The position numbers were made by a program, and so were the translations under genes. This document shows positions 34,783-44,450 of a stretch of DNA of 64,000 bases, in pieces. The stretch is taken from assembly GCF_014644295.1 (NCBI RefSeq), contig NZ_BMKK01000005.1, positions 124,001 to 188,000 of the forward strand, read 5' to 3'. Within the stretch, counting starts at the first letter, position 1. Each line of letters starts with the position of its first letter. The notes below the pieces were generated by a model, which had not been told where the DNA came from, searched no databases, and saw only the letters and a program-made list of their open reading frames with translations. Source of the DNA: Emticicia aquatilis (lineage in GTDB: Bacteria > Bacteroidota > Bacteroidia > Cytophagales > Spirosomataceae).

Positions 34783-36745
34783 CAGAAAACTAAAATACTT
34801 ATTTAATCCTGACCAAAAAGACCCCAAAACGCTTAAAGCGGAGTTTGTGGTTAGGACTGCCATTTTTGAGCAGATTTTCGCTGATATTCAGGAAGATACG
34901 ATGCAAAATCCGCCTCAACATTATATGCTGCTGGGGCAACGTGGCATGGGAAAAACCACCATGCTTTTGCGGCTGAAATATGCAGTATTAGATGACGAAA
35001 AACTGAGTAAATGGCTTTTGCCTATTTTATTCAACGAAGAGCAGTATTCTATGCCCGATTTGGCTTCATTTTTTGAGCATATAGCAAAACTTTTAGCCGA
35101 AGACCACCCAGCTTATGAAAGCCTTTTGGAAGAAATGCGAAAACATGAATTTGAGGCAGATTACGACCAAAAAGCATTTGAAGTTTTGGTGGAATATCTG
35201 AAAAAAAACGAACAGAAAATCATTGTTTTCCATGATAATTTTGGTCAGTTTTTGGAGAAAATCGGTAAAACCGCTACTCATCGCCTGCGAAATATTCTGA
35301 TGAATTCGCCTTATATCAGGCTCATTGGTGCATCAGCTACGCTACTTGAGCATACTTTCGACTATAAAGAGCCTTTCTTTGACTTCTTTTATCAGATTAG
35401 GCTCAAAGGCATGACTGCTGATGAAACAATTTTGCTTTTTGAAAAATTAGCCGAAAACGAAGGAAAAGCTGAGTATTTTGCCGAAATCTTGAAAACCGAA
35501 CGCCCACGCATTGAGGTAATGCGGAAGCTATCGGGTGGAGTGATACGCACAATGGTGATGCTTTTTGATGTCTTTATAGATAACGAAAAGCAAGATAGTT
35601 TCAAAGATTTGGAGGCGATTTTAGATAGAGTAACGCCACTTTACAAGCACCGAATGGACGATTTGAAACCCCAACAACAACTCATTGTTGATGCGGTAGC
35701 GAGAGCTTGGGATGCAGTAACGGTAAGCGAAATTGCCGAGCTGGCACGCTCAGAAAGACAAGGCTTGAAAACCAATCAAATATCGGCTCAACTCAAGCAA
35801 TTAGTTGATAACCAAGTGATTGAAATAGAACCACGCACCACAGGACGCACGCATTTATACCGCCTACAAGAGCGTTTCTTTAATATTTGGTACTTGATGC
35901 GTTACTCAACCCGACAAGATAAACAGCGGGTGATTTGGTTGGTGCGTTTCTTAGAAGGCTGGTGCAATACCAAAGATTTAAAACAACTTTTTGAACGCTT
36001 TGATAATAATTTAGAAAAAGGCACTTACGAACTAAGTACTGTTTTTGATAGAGCTTTGGCTTATTCGATGGTGGAAAATGATGAGGTTTTAGGCGAAAAA
36101 ATAAGAGTTTTAAGCAATGCTATCTTTTATCTACTTGAAAAGCAGGGAAATGAAAGCGATATTTTTATATTAAAAAATAGATTTGATGAGATTAGTACTG
36201 ATATTGAGTTAAAATCTTTTTTTGGAATAAGAGAAGGAGTTAAAAATAACATTATGCGTATTTATTCTTTGTACAGTGTTGAAAAAGATTCCTTCATCAA
36301 AGAGTTTTTATCAATTATTGTCTTTACCATATATGACTATTTAAATGATGAGTATTCTCCTAAAAAGGAAAATATCCAAGAAGTAAACTTTGAATTAGTT
36401 CTATGCGATTCAATAATAAATATTCTAATTAATAATATTGAAGAGGGAATAGAGGATTTAGAGCATATTATTCATATTTATCAATATAACTATAGTAAAT
36501 TAAGTGAAATATTAATCTCTCAATTGCTATTATTGCTAATTGCGAAAAAGCAATTACACACACCTTACAAACTATTTCGAGAGCATCCAGAATTGACGCA
36601 ACAACTCAAACCCATCTACTACCTAACAATGGAATATTTAAAAGATGAATATCCAAATGATTATTTGAAGGCTGGTGAAGAATTGAGAGAAACTATTGAA
36701 GAATTGAAAGAAAGAGTGAAATGGTTTGAGGAGAATTTGAGTTGA
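34775..36745 (+). CDS. Second P-loop ATPase with winged-helix and divergent C-terminal domain
   Basis: A 656-residue protein. Walker A is GQRGMGKT (54-61). The Walker B region reads IIVFHDNFGQF, where Asn155 replaces the usual catalytic Glu; LIGASATLL (183-191) resembles sensor 1. A winged-helix stretch (about 300-365; AVTVSEIAELARSERQGLK, QLKQLVDNQVIEIEP) precedes RFFNIWYLMRYSTRQDKQRV, then an unrecognised helical region. The segment encoded by about 36110-36560 is noticeably more AT-rich than the rest, and the C-terminus ends in a coiled-coil-like stretch (ELRETIEELKERVKWFEENL). It may lack hydrolysis, or use another residue, and partner the upstream ATPase. Function unknown. A terminator and a palindromic repeat follow. 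Confidence 0.72.
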   Translation: MSDRKLKYLFNPDQKDPKTLKAEFVVRTAIFEQIFADIQEDTMQNPPQHYMLLGQRGMGKTTMLLRLKYAVLDDEKLSKWLLPILFNEEQYSMPDLASFFEHIAKLLAEDHPAYESLLEEMRKHEFEADYDQKAFEVLVEYLKKNEQKIIVFHDNFGQFLEKIGKTATHRLRNILMNSPYIRLIGASATLLEHTFDYKEPFFDFFYQIRLKGMTADETILLFEKLAENEGKAEYFAEILKTERPRIEVMRKLSGGVIRTMVMLFDVFIDNEKQDSFKDLEAILDRVTPLYKHRMDDLKPQQQLIVDAVARAWDAVTVSEIAELARSERQGLKTNQISAQLKQLVDNQVIEIEPRTTGRTHLYRLQERFFNIWYLMRYSTRQDKQRVIWLVRFLEGWCNTKDLKQLFERFDNNLEKGTYELSTVFDRALAYSMVENDEVLGEKIRVLSNAIFYLLEKQGNESDIFILKNRFDEISTDIELKSFFGIREGVKNNIMRIYSLYSVEKDSFIKEFLSIIVFTIYDYLNDEYSPKKENIQEVNFELVLCDSIINILINNIEEGIEDLEHIIHIYQYNYSKLSEILISQLLLLLIAKKQLHTPYKLFREHPELTQQLKPIYYLTMEYLKDEYPNDYLKAGEELRETIEELKERVKWFEENLS

Positions 36746-36784
36746 TTTATGGGATATTTTCACTATTAAATTATTCAAATTCTT

Positions 36785-36937
36785 AGTCCATAGGACTTCC
36801 ATATCGGTAGTAAAAGTGGTTAGGCTATTTTTCAGAATGCCGTAGGTATTCAACCCTTTTGCTTATTTGTTGAATACCTACGGCATTCTTGTTATACTCT
36901 TCGGTTTTATGCTACCGATATAAAAGTCCTACGGACT
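36785..36937. repeat. Nested palindromic repeat element, copy 2
   Basis: Three nested arm pairs: AGTCCATAGGACTT (36785-36798)/36924-36937 with one mismatch; ATATCGGTAG (36801-36810)/36912-36921 perfect; and a 21-bp perfect inner pair 36834-36854/36869-36889 containing CCGTAGGTATTCAAC. It shares its inner core CCGTAGGTAT, the TATCGGTAGTAA block and the overall length (153 bp) with 17389-17541. Confidence 0.9.
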
Positions 36938-36997
36938 ATGTAGCTTTGGATGTATATCAGCTTTTTAAAATTTAATTGGGAAATTTCTGTTAAATAA

Positions 36998-37037
36998 TTT
37001 CGATAGGATAGATTTTACAAAACCTATCCTATCGAAA
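36998..37037. terminator. Terminator between the ATPase operon and the permease array
   Basis: 14-bp perfect stem TTTCGATAGGATAG (36998-37011)/37024-37037 with a 12-nt loop. It lies 7 bp from the permease stop codon, so it chiefly serves the - strand, and could also stop the + strand ATPase transcript. Confidence 0.8.
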
Positions 37038-37043
37038 ATCAAT

Positions 37044-39458
37044 TCACTCCACCTTCAAACTCTTCACAGGATTCATCAAAGCGGCTTTTAGGGTCTGAAA
37101 ACCTACTAAAAATAAAACTACAAGCGTAAACAAAAGCCCAACCGTAGCAAACATAAACCACGTAATATCAACTCGATACGAGTAGTTTTCTAACCATTTT
37201 TGCATACCCATGAGCGTAAACGGCAATGAAATAATAACCGCTATAAGCATCAAAACCAAGAATTCTTTCATAAACAAAAGCATGATGCTCCAACTTGATG
37301 CACCAAGCACTTTTCTGATGCTTAATTCTTTGGTTCGTTTTATGATATTGAGTGAAACCACACCCAAGATTCCGAGTAAAACTATGATGATTGATAGTAC
37401 AGTGGCTACTCGTGAGGCTTGTTTAAGCTGAATTTCGGACTGATACAAAGTCTGGAGAGTATCATCAACAAATGTGTATTCAAAAGGAGCATTTGGCATG
37501 AGTTGTCGCCATTTCGACTCGATGGCGGTCATTGATTCGCTCAAATTTTGTGATTGAATTTTGAAGGATAAATAGCGATAAAAATTATTGTCTCGCACGT
37601 GCATGAAAGCTATCGGCCCAATGGTTTTGTGCATCGACTCGAAATGAAAGTTTTTGCAGATACCAGCAATCGTAAAAACAGCGGGCGAAGCGTGCATTCT
37701 AATCTTTTGCCCTAAAGCATTGGCTGGAGTTTTAAAACCCAAAGATTTTGCTGCTTCTTCGTTTAAAACTATCTGATTTGCTTGAAAATTGCTATTTTTT
37801 GCTTGAAAAAACTGTCCTTCGAGCAATGGAATTTGGTAAGTTTCGGCATATTTTTCGTCGGTTACGAGCGTGGGTGTATAAACTGCGAGGGTAGAATCTT
37901 GTCCCATTTTATAGATTCCGCTACTAAAGCCAAACGAACCATCGGGAATAATATACGATAAACTCACTTGTTTTACTTCTTTCAGTTTTGCCATTTCGTT
38001 GCGAATGGTTTCCATTTTTTCGACACCCGCAGGCGACCAATCTCGTGGTACTTTTATCGAAAAAACTGAGGCTTTGTTATAACCCAAATCTTTATTGAAA
38101 AAGTAATTGACTTGCTTTGAAATCACTGCCGCTCCACCAAACACAAAAAGTGCCACCGCAAACTGTGAAACAATGAGCATTCGGCGGAAAAAAACATTTT
38201 CTTTGACTGATTTTAGCTTGCCTTTCATCGAATCGACCGAGGGTAAAGTAGCCAACACAAAAGCAGGATACGCTCCTGATAATAAACCAATTACGAGAGC
38301 CAACACGAATGCAGCAAAGAAGAAAATCGGTGGTGCGGCAAATATCGAAATGATTTCTTTTTGTAAGATTTTTTCAAAAGAAGTACGTAGAATTTGGTAG
38401 AAAATCAGCGAAATAAATAGGCTGAAAACCGAAATAATGATTGATTCGGCCAAAAACTGACGTAAAACTTGCTGTTTGCTGCTTCCAAGCACTTTTCGGA
38501 CACCAATTTCTTTGAGTCGTGAAGAAGATGCTCCGATAGAAATATTTACAAAATTAACAATCGACATCAGCAAAATAAACACGCCCACGAGCGAAAGCGT
38601 ACGGATGGTTTTCTTTACGACTCCGTTGTTGGCTTCTCGATATACATCTTTGAGTGGCACTAAATAAGTCGTCAGATTTTGGCTGATTTCGCTTGGCACG
38701 TTGGCCGCAATCAATTTGGCCAAAGGCTTTTCTAAATCTTCTTTCCGAACACCTTTTTGAAGTTCGAGATAATTGACAATGTAAGGATTATTCCAAGAAT
38801 TATACTGCGTTCGTCCGAAGAAGTTGGCGTTGTTGAACGACATCAAAATTGGTTGTTCTTTGCCCGAATTTGTAAGATTTGTTATCGAATTATGGCGTAA
38901 TTTGTCCAAAACGCCCGTAATCATAAATTCTTGTTTACCTCCAGAAAACGACTCAACCGTGAGCGAATTGCCCACCACATCGAGCATACCAAAGTATTTG
39001 ATGGCTTGTTCAGATGAAATAACCATCGAATTGGGTTGTTTGAGAGCCGTTCGAGAATCACCATGCAGGAGAGCGAAACCGTACATATCCAGCATCGTAG
39101 AATCTCCCAACTGAACACTTTCACGGAAAACTTTATCGCCTTTCGAGACAACCGTAGTAACGCCATCGAATCGGTAAAAGTTGGCCACTAAATTGGGATA
39201 ATTTTCTTTTATTGCTTGCCCCAAAGCTCCCAATGTAGCAATCTCAACTCCCATGTTTTCTTTCTTCCACTTACTCTGAATCATGTATTGGTTTTCTACA
39301 TTTTTCAAAGTGGAATTGACCTTCAATTCGCCCCAAACATAGCTGCCGATGAGCAATGCAAAGGTGATTCCGACCGATAGGCCAAAGATGGTTATTGCTG
39401 AATAAAACTTGCGTTTGGCGAGGTTACGCCAAGCTATTTTTAGGTAGTTTCTTAACAT
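37044..39458 (-). CDS. FtsX/MacB-type permease 1
   Basis: An 804-residue permease. N-terminal amphipathic NYLKIAWRNLAKRKFYSAI, TM1 (about 20-42), a MacB_PCD-like periplasmic domain (about 50-250), FtsX domain 1 (about 285-410; motif EIGVRKVLGSS near 316), a middle TM (about 425-447), a second periplasmic domain (about 450-660), and FtsX domain 2 (about 680-800; ELSIRKVLGAS near 711), ending NPVKSLKVE. In known systems such permeases transmit ATPase motion to periplasmic partners. No ATPase is adjacent. It is the most divergent member here (for example SLNIIKRTKELSIRK where others read FATFVAEQRTKEIGIRK) and lies last in the array, 130 bp after its neighbour, before a terminator. Confidence 0.88.
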   Translation of the reverse strand: MLRNYLKIAWRNLAKRKFYSAITIFGLSVGITFALLIGSYVWGELKVNSTLKNVENQYMIQSKWKKENMGVEIATLGALGQAIKENYPNLVANFYRFDGVTTVVSKGDKVFRESVQLGDSTMLDMYGFALLHGDSRTALKQPNSMVISSEQAIKYFGMLDVVGNSLTVESFSGGKQEFMITGVLDKLRHNSITNLTNSGKEQPILMSFNNANFFGRTQYNSWNNPYIVNYLELQKGVRKEDLEKPLAKLIAANVPSEISQNLTTYLVPLKDVYREANNGVVKKTIRTLSLVGVFILLMSIVNFVNISIGASSSRLKEIGVRKVLGSSKQQVLRQFLAESIIISVFSLFISLIFYQILRTSFEKILQKEIISIFAAPPIFFFAAFVLALVIGLLSGAYPAFVLATLPSVDSMKGKLKSVKENVFFRRMLIVSQFAVALFVFGGAAVISKQVNYFFNKDLGYNKASVFSIKVPRDWSPAGVEKMETIRNEMAKLKEVKQVSLSYIIPDGSFGFSSGIYKMGQDSTLAVYTPTLVTDEKYAETYQIPLLEGQFFQAKNSNFQANQIVLNEEAAKSLGFKTPANALGQKIRMHASPAVFTIAGICKNFHFESMHKTIGPIAFMHVRDNNFYRYLSFKIQSQNLSESMTAIESKWRQLMPNAPFEYTFVDDTLQTLYQSEIQLKQASRVATVLSIIIVLLGILGVVSLNIIKRTKELSIRKVLGASSWSIMLLFMKEFLVLMLIAVIISLPFTLMGMQKWLENYSYRVDITWFMFATVGLLFTLVVLFLVGFQTLKAALMNPVKSLKVE

Positions 39459-39588
39459 TTTCGTAGCGTATTAGAATGAAAATATTAATTTACGATGTTA
39501 TCGTGAAACTACTGTTTTGTTTAACCATTTTTAACATTTTTGGGGCATTGCGAGTAGCCCACAATTTCCCAATAACTAATCTCTCTCT

Positions 39589-41994
39589 TTATTCTATTTT
39601 CAAGCTTTTTACTGGGTTAGTCAAAGCGGCTTTGATTGCTTGATAACTCACTGTAAGTAAGGCGATTGCACAAACCAATAATCCAGAAACAGCAAATATC
39701 CACCATTTCATTTCGATTTTATAGACAAAATCTTGCAACCACTGGTTCATAAAATAATAGGCAATAGGTGCAGAAATAATAAAGGCAATAATGATTAGTT
39801 TTAAGAAGTCTTTTGATAGCATGGCTGCAATACTGGTGACTGATGCTCCCAATACTTTTCGGATACCGATTTCTTTGGTACGAACCTCAGCCGAAAAAGT
39901 GGCCAAGCCAAATAGCCCCAAACAAGCAATCAGAATAGCAATGCCCGACGTAAAATTGAGTACTTGTTTCCATCTGAGGTCATCGGCATATTTTTCCATT
40001 CTGAAATCTTCCAGAAACTGATACTCAATTGGTAAATAAGGCACAAATTTCTTATAGACTTTCTTGATACTCTCTACGGCGGCTTGTTGTTGATTATCAG
40101 CTATTTCTACATGAATACAACCAGCTTGCCCACGAGTATCTAAACCCCAGACAATAGGCTTGATGTTTTCTTTGAAAGAGGCATAATGAAAGTCTTTCAC
40201 AATGCCAACGATATTCATAGCAGTACCTTGTTGAGTAATTTTTACCGTAAAAGGGTCTTTGCCTTTCGGAACATATTTTTTCACAAAAGACTCATTGACA
40301 ATAATATTTGAAACTGTATCTAAAGCATATTTTGATGATAAATATCGGCCTTTGAGCAAAGGGATTTGCAAAAGTTGAAGATGATTTTCGTCAATGTGTT
40401 CATAATAAGTATATTCGGTTTTTGTACCTTCTACTTCATACATTGTGCTGTTCCAATCACCAGATTTTGCTGAAACTTTCTTAACCAACGGAAGTTGACT
40501 TAGCTCATGTTTAAGTTTTGGCGAAAGCGTTGCTATTTGTTCCCAAGGCAGCCAAAAACGTAGAATATTGTTTGTTTTATAACCCAATTCTTTATTGGCG
40601 ATATAATCAAACTGCCTTGAAACTACAATGGTGGCTGTAATCAGCACTCCTGCCATTACAAACTGAAAAACAATGAGGGCTTTTCGGAAAGTTTGTCCAC
40701 TCGAAAACTTCAATTGACCTTTTAGGCTTTTTATGGGTTGAAAACGTGCCATTATGATGGCGGGATAGAACCCCGCAAGCACCGAAACCAAAATAATGAT
40801 TCCGACAAAAATAGAAATCGACTGAATAGAAAATAGATTTCTTAGTTCGAGATGCTTGTTGGTAAGTTCGCTAAAACTTGGCAAAAATGCTTGAGCAAAA
40901 AATACAGCAGGAATAGCTGCCAAGAACGTTAGTAAAAACGATTCGCCTAAAAATTGTAATAATAATTGTTGATTGGTACTCCCATTAGTTTTGCGGATTC
41001 CGATTTCTTTGGTGCGTTTGAGCGAGCGTGCAAGTGTAAGATTAATAAAGTTGATGCAGGCAATAATCAGCACCAATAGTGCTACTGCTGAAAGAATTTT
41101 GGGATACCGAATATCAGACCAATATTCTAAGCCATTGGTGGCATAATATTCGGGGTCGAGGTGCATTCGGTAGAAAGGTTGAAGCAAAAACTTAGCATCA
41201 TATTTCGATAAATGAGGTGAGTCTTTTTTCGATTGAGTGATATACTTTTCGCTAACTTTAGCCATTTTCTTTTCTACTAAGTCAATATTAGCCTTTTCAT
41301 CGACCCATAAAAAAGTGTTTAGGCTGGCATTATACCAACTTTCTTGGTTGGCTCTTTGTTGAGGGTCTTTAGGTATGATATGCTCAATAGATAGCAGTAA
41401 ATCGAACTGTATTGACGAATTTTGAGGAATATCTTTCAACACGGCAGCCACCACAAACGGCTTAAAATCACTGCCCTCATCTCCGATATTCAGCACTTTT
41501 CCGATAGCAGATTCAGCACCAAAATATTTTTCTTTTACTTTCTGACTAATTATTACGTTGTTCTGGTCGGTCAATGCTTGGCTTTTACTACCTTCTATTA
41601 CTTCAAACGAAAACATTGAGAGTATCGAAGGGTCGGCGTACATAAGTTTTTCTTTTATACCTTCATTGCCTTTCTGCACGAGGGTATTCCAGCCATTTTT
41701 AAAACGACAAAAATCTTTAATTCCTGGCACTGCATCTTTAAAGGCTTTTCCTTGTGGTAGGCCTGTATTGCCCATTTTCCCTTCATTTCCATCTGCATCT
41801 TTTACGTTTTGTACCAAACGATAAATCTGATTACCTTTTTCGTGGAATCTATCAAACGATAAATCATCACTCACATACAGCGATACCAATAGCATTACGG
41901 TCAAGCCGAGCGTTAGGCTGACAATGTTTACTAATGAATAAATCTTGTTTTTTACAAGACTTCTGATGGCGATTTTTAGGTAATTGCGTATCAT
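39589..41994 (-). CDS. FtsX/MacB-type permease 2
   Basis: An 801-residue permease of the same two-half design: MIRNYLKIAIRSLVKNKIYS at the N-terminus, TM1, MacB_PCD-like domain, FtsX core 1 with EIGIRKTNGSTNQQLL (near 330), middle TM, second periplasmic domain, FtsX core 2 with EIGIRKVLGASVTSI (near 707), tail NPVKSLKIE. Gaps are 130 bp to permease 1 and 85 bp to permease 3, all on the same strand, so a polycistronic message with the methyltransferase group is likely. No promoter was recognised in the 85-bp gap upstream. Confidence 0.88.
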   Translation of the reverse strand: MIRNYLKIAIRSLVKNKIYSLVNIVSLTLGLTVMLLVSLYVSDDLSFDRFHEKGNQIYRLVQNVKDADGNEGKMGNTGLPQGKAFKDAVPGIKDFCRFKNGWNTLVQKGNEGIKEKLMYADPSILSMFSFEVIEGSKSQALTDQNNVIISQKVKEKYFGAESAIGKVLNIGDEGSDFKPFVVAAVLKDIPQNSSIQFDLLLSIEHIIPKDPQQRANQESWYNASLNTFLWVDEKANIDLVEKKMAKVSEKYITQSKKDSPHLSKYDAKFLLQPFYRMHLDPEYYATNGLEYWSDIRYPKILSAVALLVLIIACINFINLTLARSLKRTKEIGIRKTNGSTNQQLLLQFLGESFLLTFLAAIPAVFFAQAFLPSFSELTNKHLELRNLFSIQSISIFVGIIILVSVLAGFYPAIIMARFQPIKSLKGQLKFSSGQTFRKALIVFQFVMAGVLITATIVVSRQFDYIANKELGYKTNNILRFWLPWEQIATLSPKLKHELSQLPLVKKVSAKSGDWNSTMYEVEGTKTEYTYYEHIDENHLQLLQIPLLKGRYLSSKYALDTVSNIIVNESFVKKYVPKGKDPFTVKITQQGTAMNIVGIVKDFHYASFKENIKPIVWGLDTRGQAGCIHVEIADNQQQAAVESIKKVYKKFVPYLPIEYQFLEDFRMEKYADDLRWKQVLNFTSGIAILIACLGLFGLATFSAEVRTKEIGIRKVLGASVTSIAAMLSKDFLKLIIIAFIISAPIAYYFMNQWLQDFVYKIEMKWWIFAVSGLLVCAIALLTVSYQAIKAALTNPVKSLKIE

Positions 41995-42079
41995 ATCGTC
42001 GAGTCGCCCTTACTGGGAATTTAGGTGAATAATATCTTTAGAATCTGTATATTCAATCTGGTTTCAAACTCAAAAAATG

Positions 42080-44446
42080 TTAATCCGCCCTCAAGCTCTT
42101 CACTGGATTCACAGCAGCGGCTCGCATAGCGTAATAACCGATTGTGAAGGTGGCAACAGCAAATATCGAAAGAAAAAATACGCCCATCAAACCTGCATTG
42201 AGTCCTGCATAAAAGGTAAATAAATTATCCAAAGCCCAGTTTTCGGCAAGGCCAATTGGAATCGCTATAACACCCGCCCAAATGAGCAATTTCATAAAAC
42301 TCCACGACAAAATTTTCACAATTTCCCAAACCGATGCTCCCATTACCTTACGAATCCCGATTTCCTTGATACGTTTTTCGGTGCTATACGTAACCATTCC
42401 CAGTAAGCCCATTACGGCAATGACAATGATTACCAGTGCTGCCATGCCCATCATTTTCATGTCTTCGGCTGGATAGTAGCGTTCGTAAAGGTCTTGTTCA
42501 AACCACGAATAACCCATTTGCTGATAAGGATAGTGTTTCTTCCAAATGCTTTGCATTTCGGCCAGAAATGTTTCTTTGGGGGCCTTAGCATTGGTTCTGA
42601 TTGCCATTACAGCAAACTGAGCAGGGTTATATTGAAAAACTACAGGTTGTTTTTCAAATTGATAATTGAAATGACAGAAATCTTTGACAATCCCCACAAT
42701 TTGCGATGCCGTAGCCGAATTATTCAAAAAAACAGCTTTGCCAATGGCCTCTTGTGGTGTACCTAAACGCAGCCTTTCGACGGCACGCTCATTGAGCAAA
42801 ACAAAGTTTGTAGCAGAGTCGGACTTAGAAACCGGTAAGTTATTTCCTGCCAAAATCGTTAGCTGCATATTGTCAATAAAATTGGCATCGGCAGCATAAT
42901 AATACGAAGCTATGTTTTCGTCTTTGGGTTTTGATTTAATGGCATATTCGGTCGAGATTCCGCCAAAAGGCACAGAGACCATTCCTATTTTTTCGACATT
43001 TTTATTGGCTGCAATTTCATCTACCAGCAGAGCATGGTTTTTATCGGAAAGTGACATGTTGAAAATGCCTTTTCGATTAAAATTATCGTTTTCGGTAGCC
43101 ATGTACTTAAACTGATTGTAGAAATGCCCCATAAAAAAGATGAAGCCCAGCGATACCACAAACTGTATGACTATCAACACTTTACGAAAACCTATTTTCC
43201 CAAATGTTGCTGGCAAAATGTTTCCTTTCAATACTTTTACAGGCTGAAAACTTGATAAAATCCAAGCTGGCAAACTGCCCGCCAAAACACCCACAAACAA
43301 CGTAAAGACTATAAAAGCACACCAAATGAGTGTTTGATTTTCTACCTCCCAAGTTACCCAATTGATATGAATGGATGATTTCAGTATTTGTAAAATTGCA
43401 ACCCCAACCAAGAGTGAGAAAAAGGCAATCAGAATTGCTTCGGCAATAAATTGGAGTATTATTTGGCTTCGCAAAGCTCCCATAACTTTACGCACACCTA
43501 CTTCTTTAGAGCGACTCAGCGACCTTGCCAAAGTAAGGTTGGTGTAATTGAAACCAGCCAAAAGCAAAATCATGAACGGAATAGTAAAATTGAAGTAAAT
43601 CTCCTGTAAATCATCTACATAAGGGTTGTAGCGGAGGTCTTCGGTGCTGGGTGAAATATCGGCTAAGGCTTGCTTACGAAAACTATTGGTCTTTTTGGCT
43701 GATGAAAGAAAAGTATTGGTTTTCTTCGAGATTTCTACCAAAGCTAAATCGAGTGCTTGTGGTTGGGCATTAGGGGCAAGTTTTACGAATGTGTGAGTTT
43801 CTAATTTTGCCCATGAACTTGGTTTTAGTTGGTCGGCATTGAATTTTTCGTAAGTAGCCATTGATACCATCACATCGCTACGAAACTGCGTACCTCTTTT
43901 GAATGGCTTTAAAACACCTGTAATCTTGAACGAACCATAAGTTGGGTGTGTCAGGAATTGCCCGATTGGATTGGCATCATTAAAAAACTTTTGGGCAGTT
44001 TCTTGGCTCAAAATCAAGCTATTAGGCTCGGTAGGAATAGAACCTTTGGCCAAGCGAAAACCAAACATCTCAAAAAAAGTTGGTTCAACGTAAATCGTGT
44101 TTACATGAATATTCTTCAGTCGATTATTTAATTCCCAGCCAAATTGACGCACGACTTTTGTTGATTTTTCGACCGAAGTATAGTTATTTCGCAAATTATC
44201 AGCCAATAAATAAGGCGATGAAGCATAATGCGACACACCATTTTCGTTGCTTTTTTCGTCGGTAATGATTCTGAAAATTTTATCAGAATTTGGGTGAAAA
44301 TTATCAAACTCAAACGACCCTTGTAGCTGCATCAAAGCCATGAGAGCAAATGGAATAGCCAAGCCCAAACCCATGATGTTGATGAATGAAAAAAGCTTGT
44401 TTTTCCAAAGATTTCTGAATGCTATTTTTAAGTAATTGCGTATCAT
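42080..44446 (-). CDS. FtsX/MacB-type permease 3
   Basis: A 788-residue permease; N-terminal NYLKIAFRNLWKNKLFSFIN, FtsX core 1 EVGVRKVMGALRSQI (near 314), FtsX core 2 EIGIRKVMGASVWEIV (near 694). The C-terminus reads NPVKSLRAD instead of NPVKSLKTE and is preceded by YYAMRAAAVNPVK rather than SYQAIKAALMNPVK, so it belongs to a different sub-branch. It begins 4 bp after the methyltransferase stop, which indicates tight coupling to that gene. Confidence 0.88.
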   Translation of the reverse strand: MIRNYLKIAFRNLWKNKLFSFINIMGLGLAIPFALMALMQLQGSFEFDNFHPNSDKIFRIITDEKSNENGVSHYASSPYLLADNLRNNYTSVEKSTKVVRQFGWELNNRLKNIHVNTIYVEPTFFEMFGFRLAKGSIPTEPNSLILSQETAQKFFNDANPIGQFLTHPTYGSFKITGVLKPFKRGTQFRSDVMVSMATYEKFNADQLKPSSWAKLETHTFVKLAPNAQPQALDLALVEISKKTNTFLSSAKKTNSFRKQALADISPSTEDLRYNPYVDDLQEIYFNFTIPFMILLLAGFNYTNLTLARSLSRSKEVGVRKVMGALRSQIILQFIAEAILIAFFSLLVGVAILQILKSSIHINWVTWEVENQTLIWCAFIVFTLFVGVLAGSLPAWILSSFQPVKVLKGNILPATFGKIGFRKVLIVIQFVVSLGFIFFMGHFYNQFKYMATENDNFNRKGIFNMSLSDKNHALLVDEIAANKNVEKIGMVSVPFGGISTEYAIKSKPKDENIASYYYAADANFIDNMQLTILAGNNLPVSKSDSATNFVLLNERAVERLRLGTPQEAIGKAVFLNNSATASQIVGIVKDFCHFNYQFEKQPVVFQYNPAQFAVMAIRTNAKAPKETFLAEMQSIWKKHYPYQQMGYSWFEQDLYERYYPAEDMKMMGMAALVIIVIAVMGLLGMVTYSTEKRIKEIGIRKVMGASVWEIVKILSWSFMKLLIWAGVIAIPIGLAENWALDNLFTFYAGLNAGLMGVFFLSIFAVATFTIGYYAMRAAAVNPVKSLRAD

Positions 44447-44450
44447 AATT

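Noticed and set aside
36746-37043. Possible small gene after the second ATPase
   Set aside because: The stretch is filled by the 153-bp palindrome and the terminator; no frame has plausible coding character.
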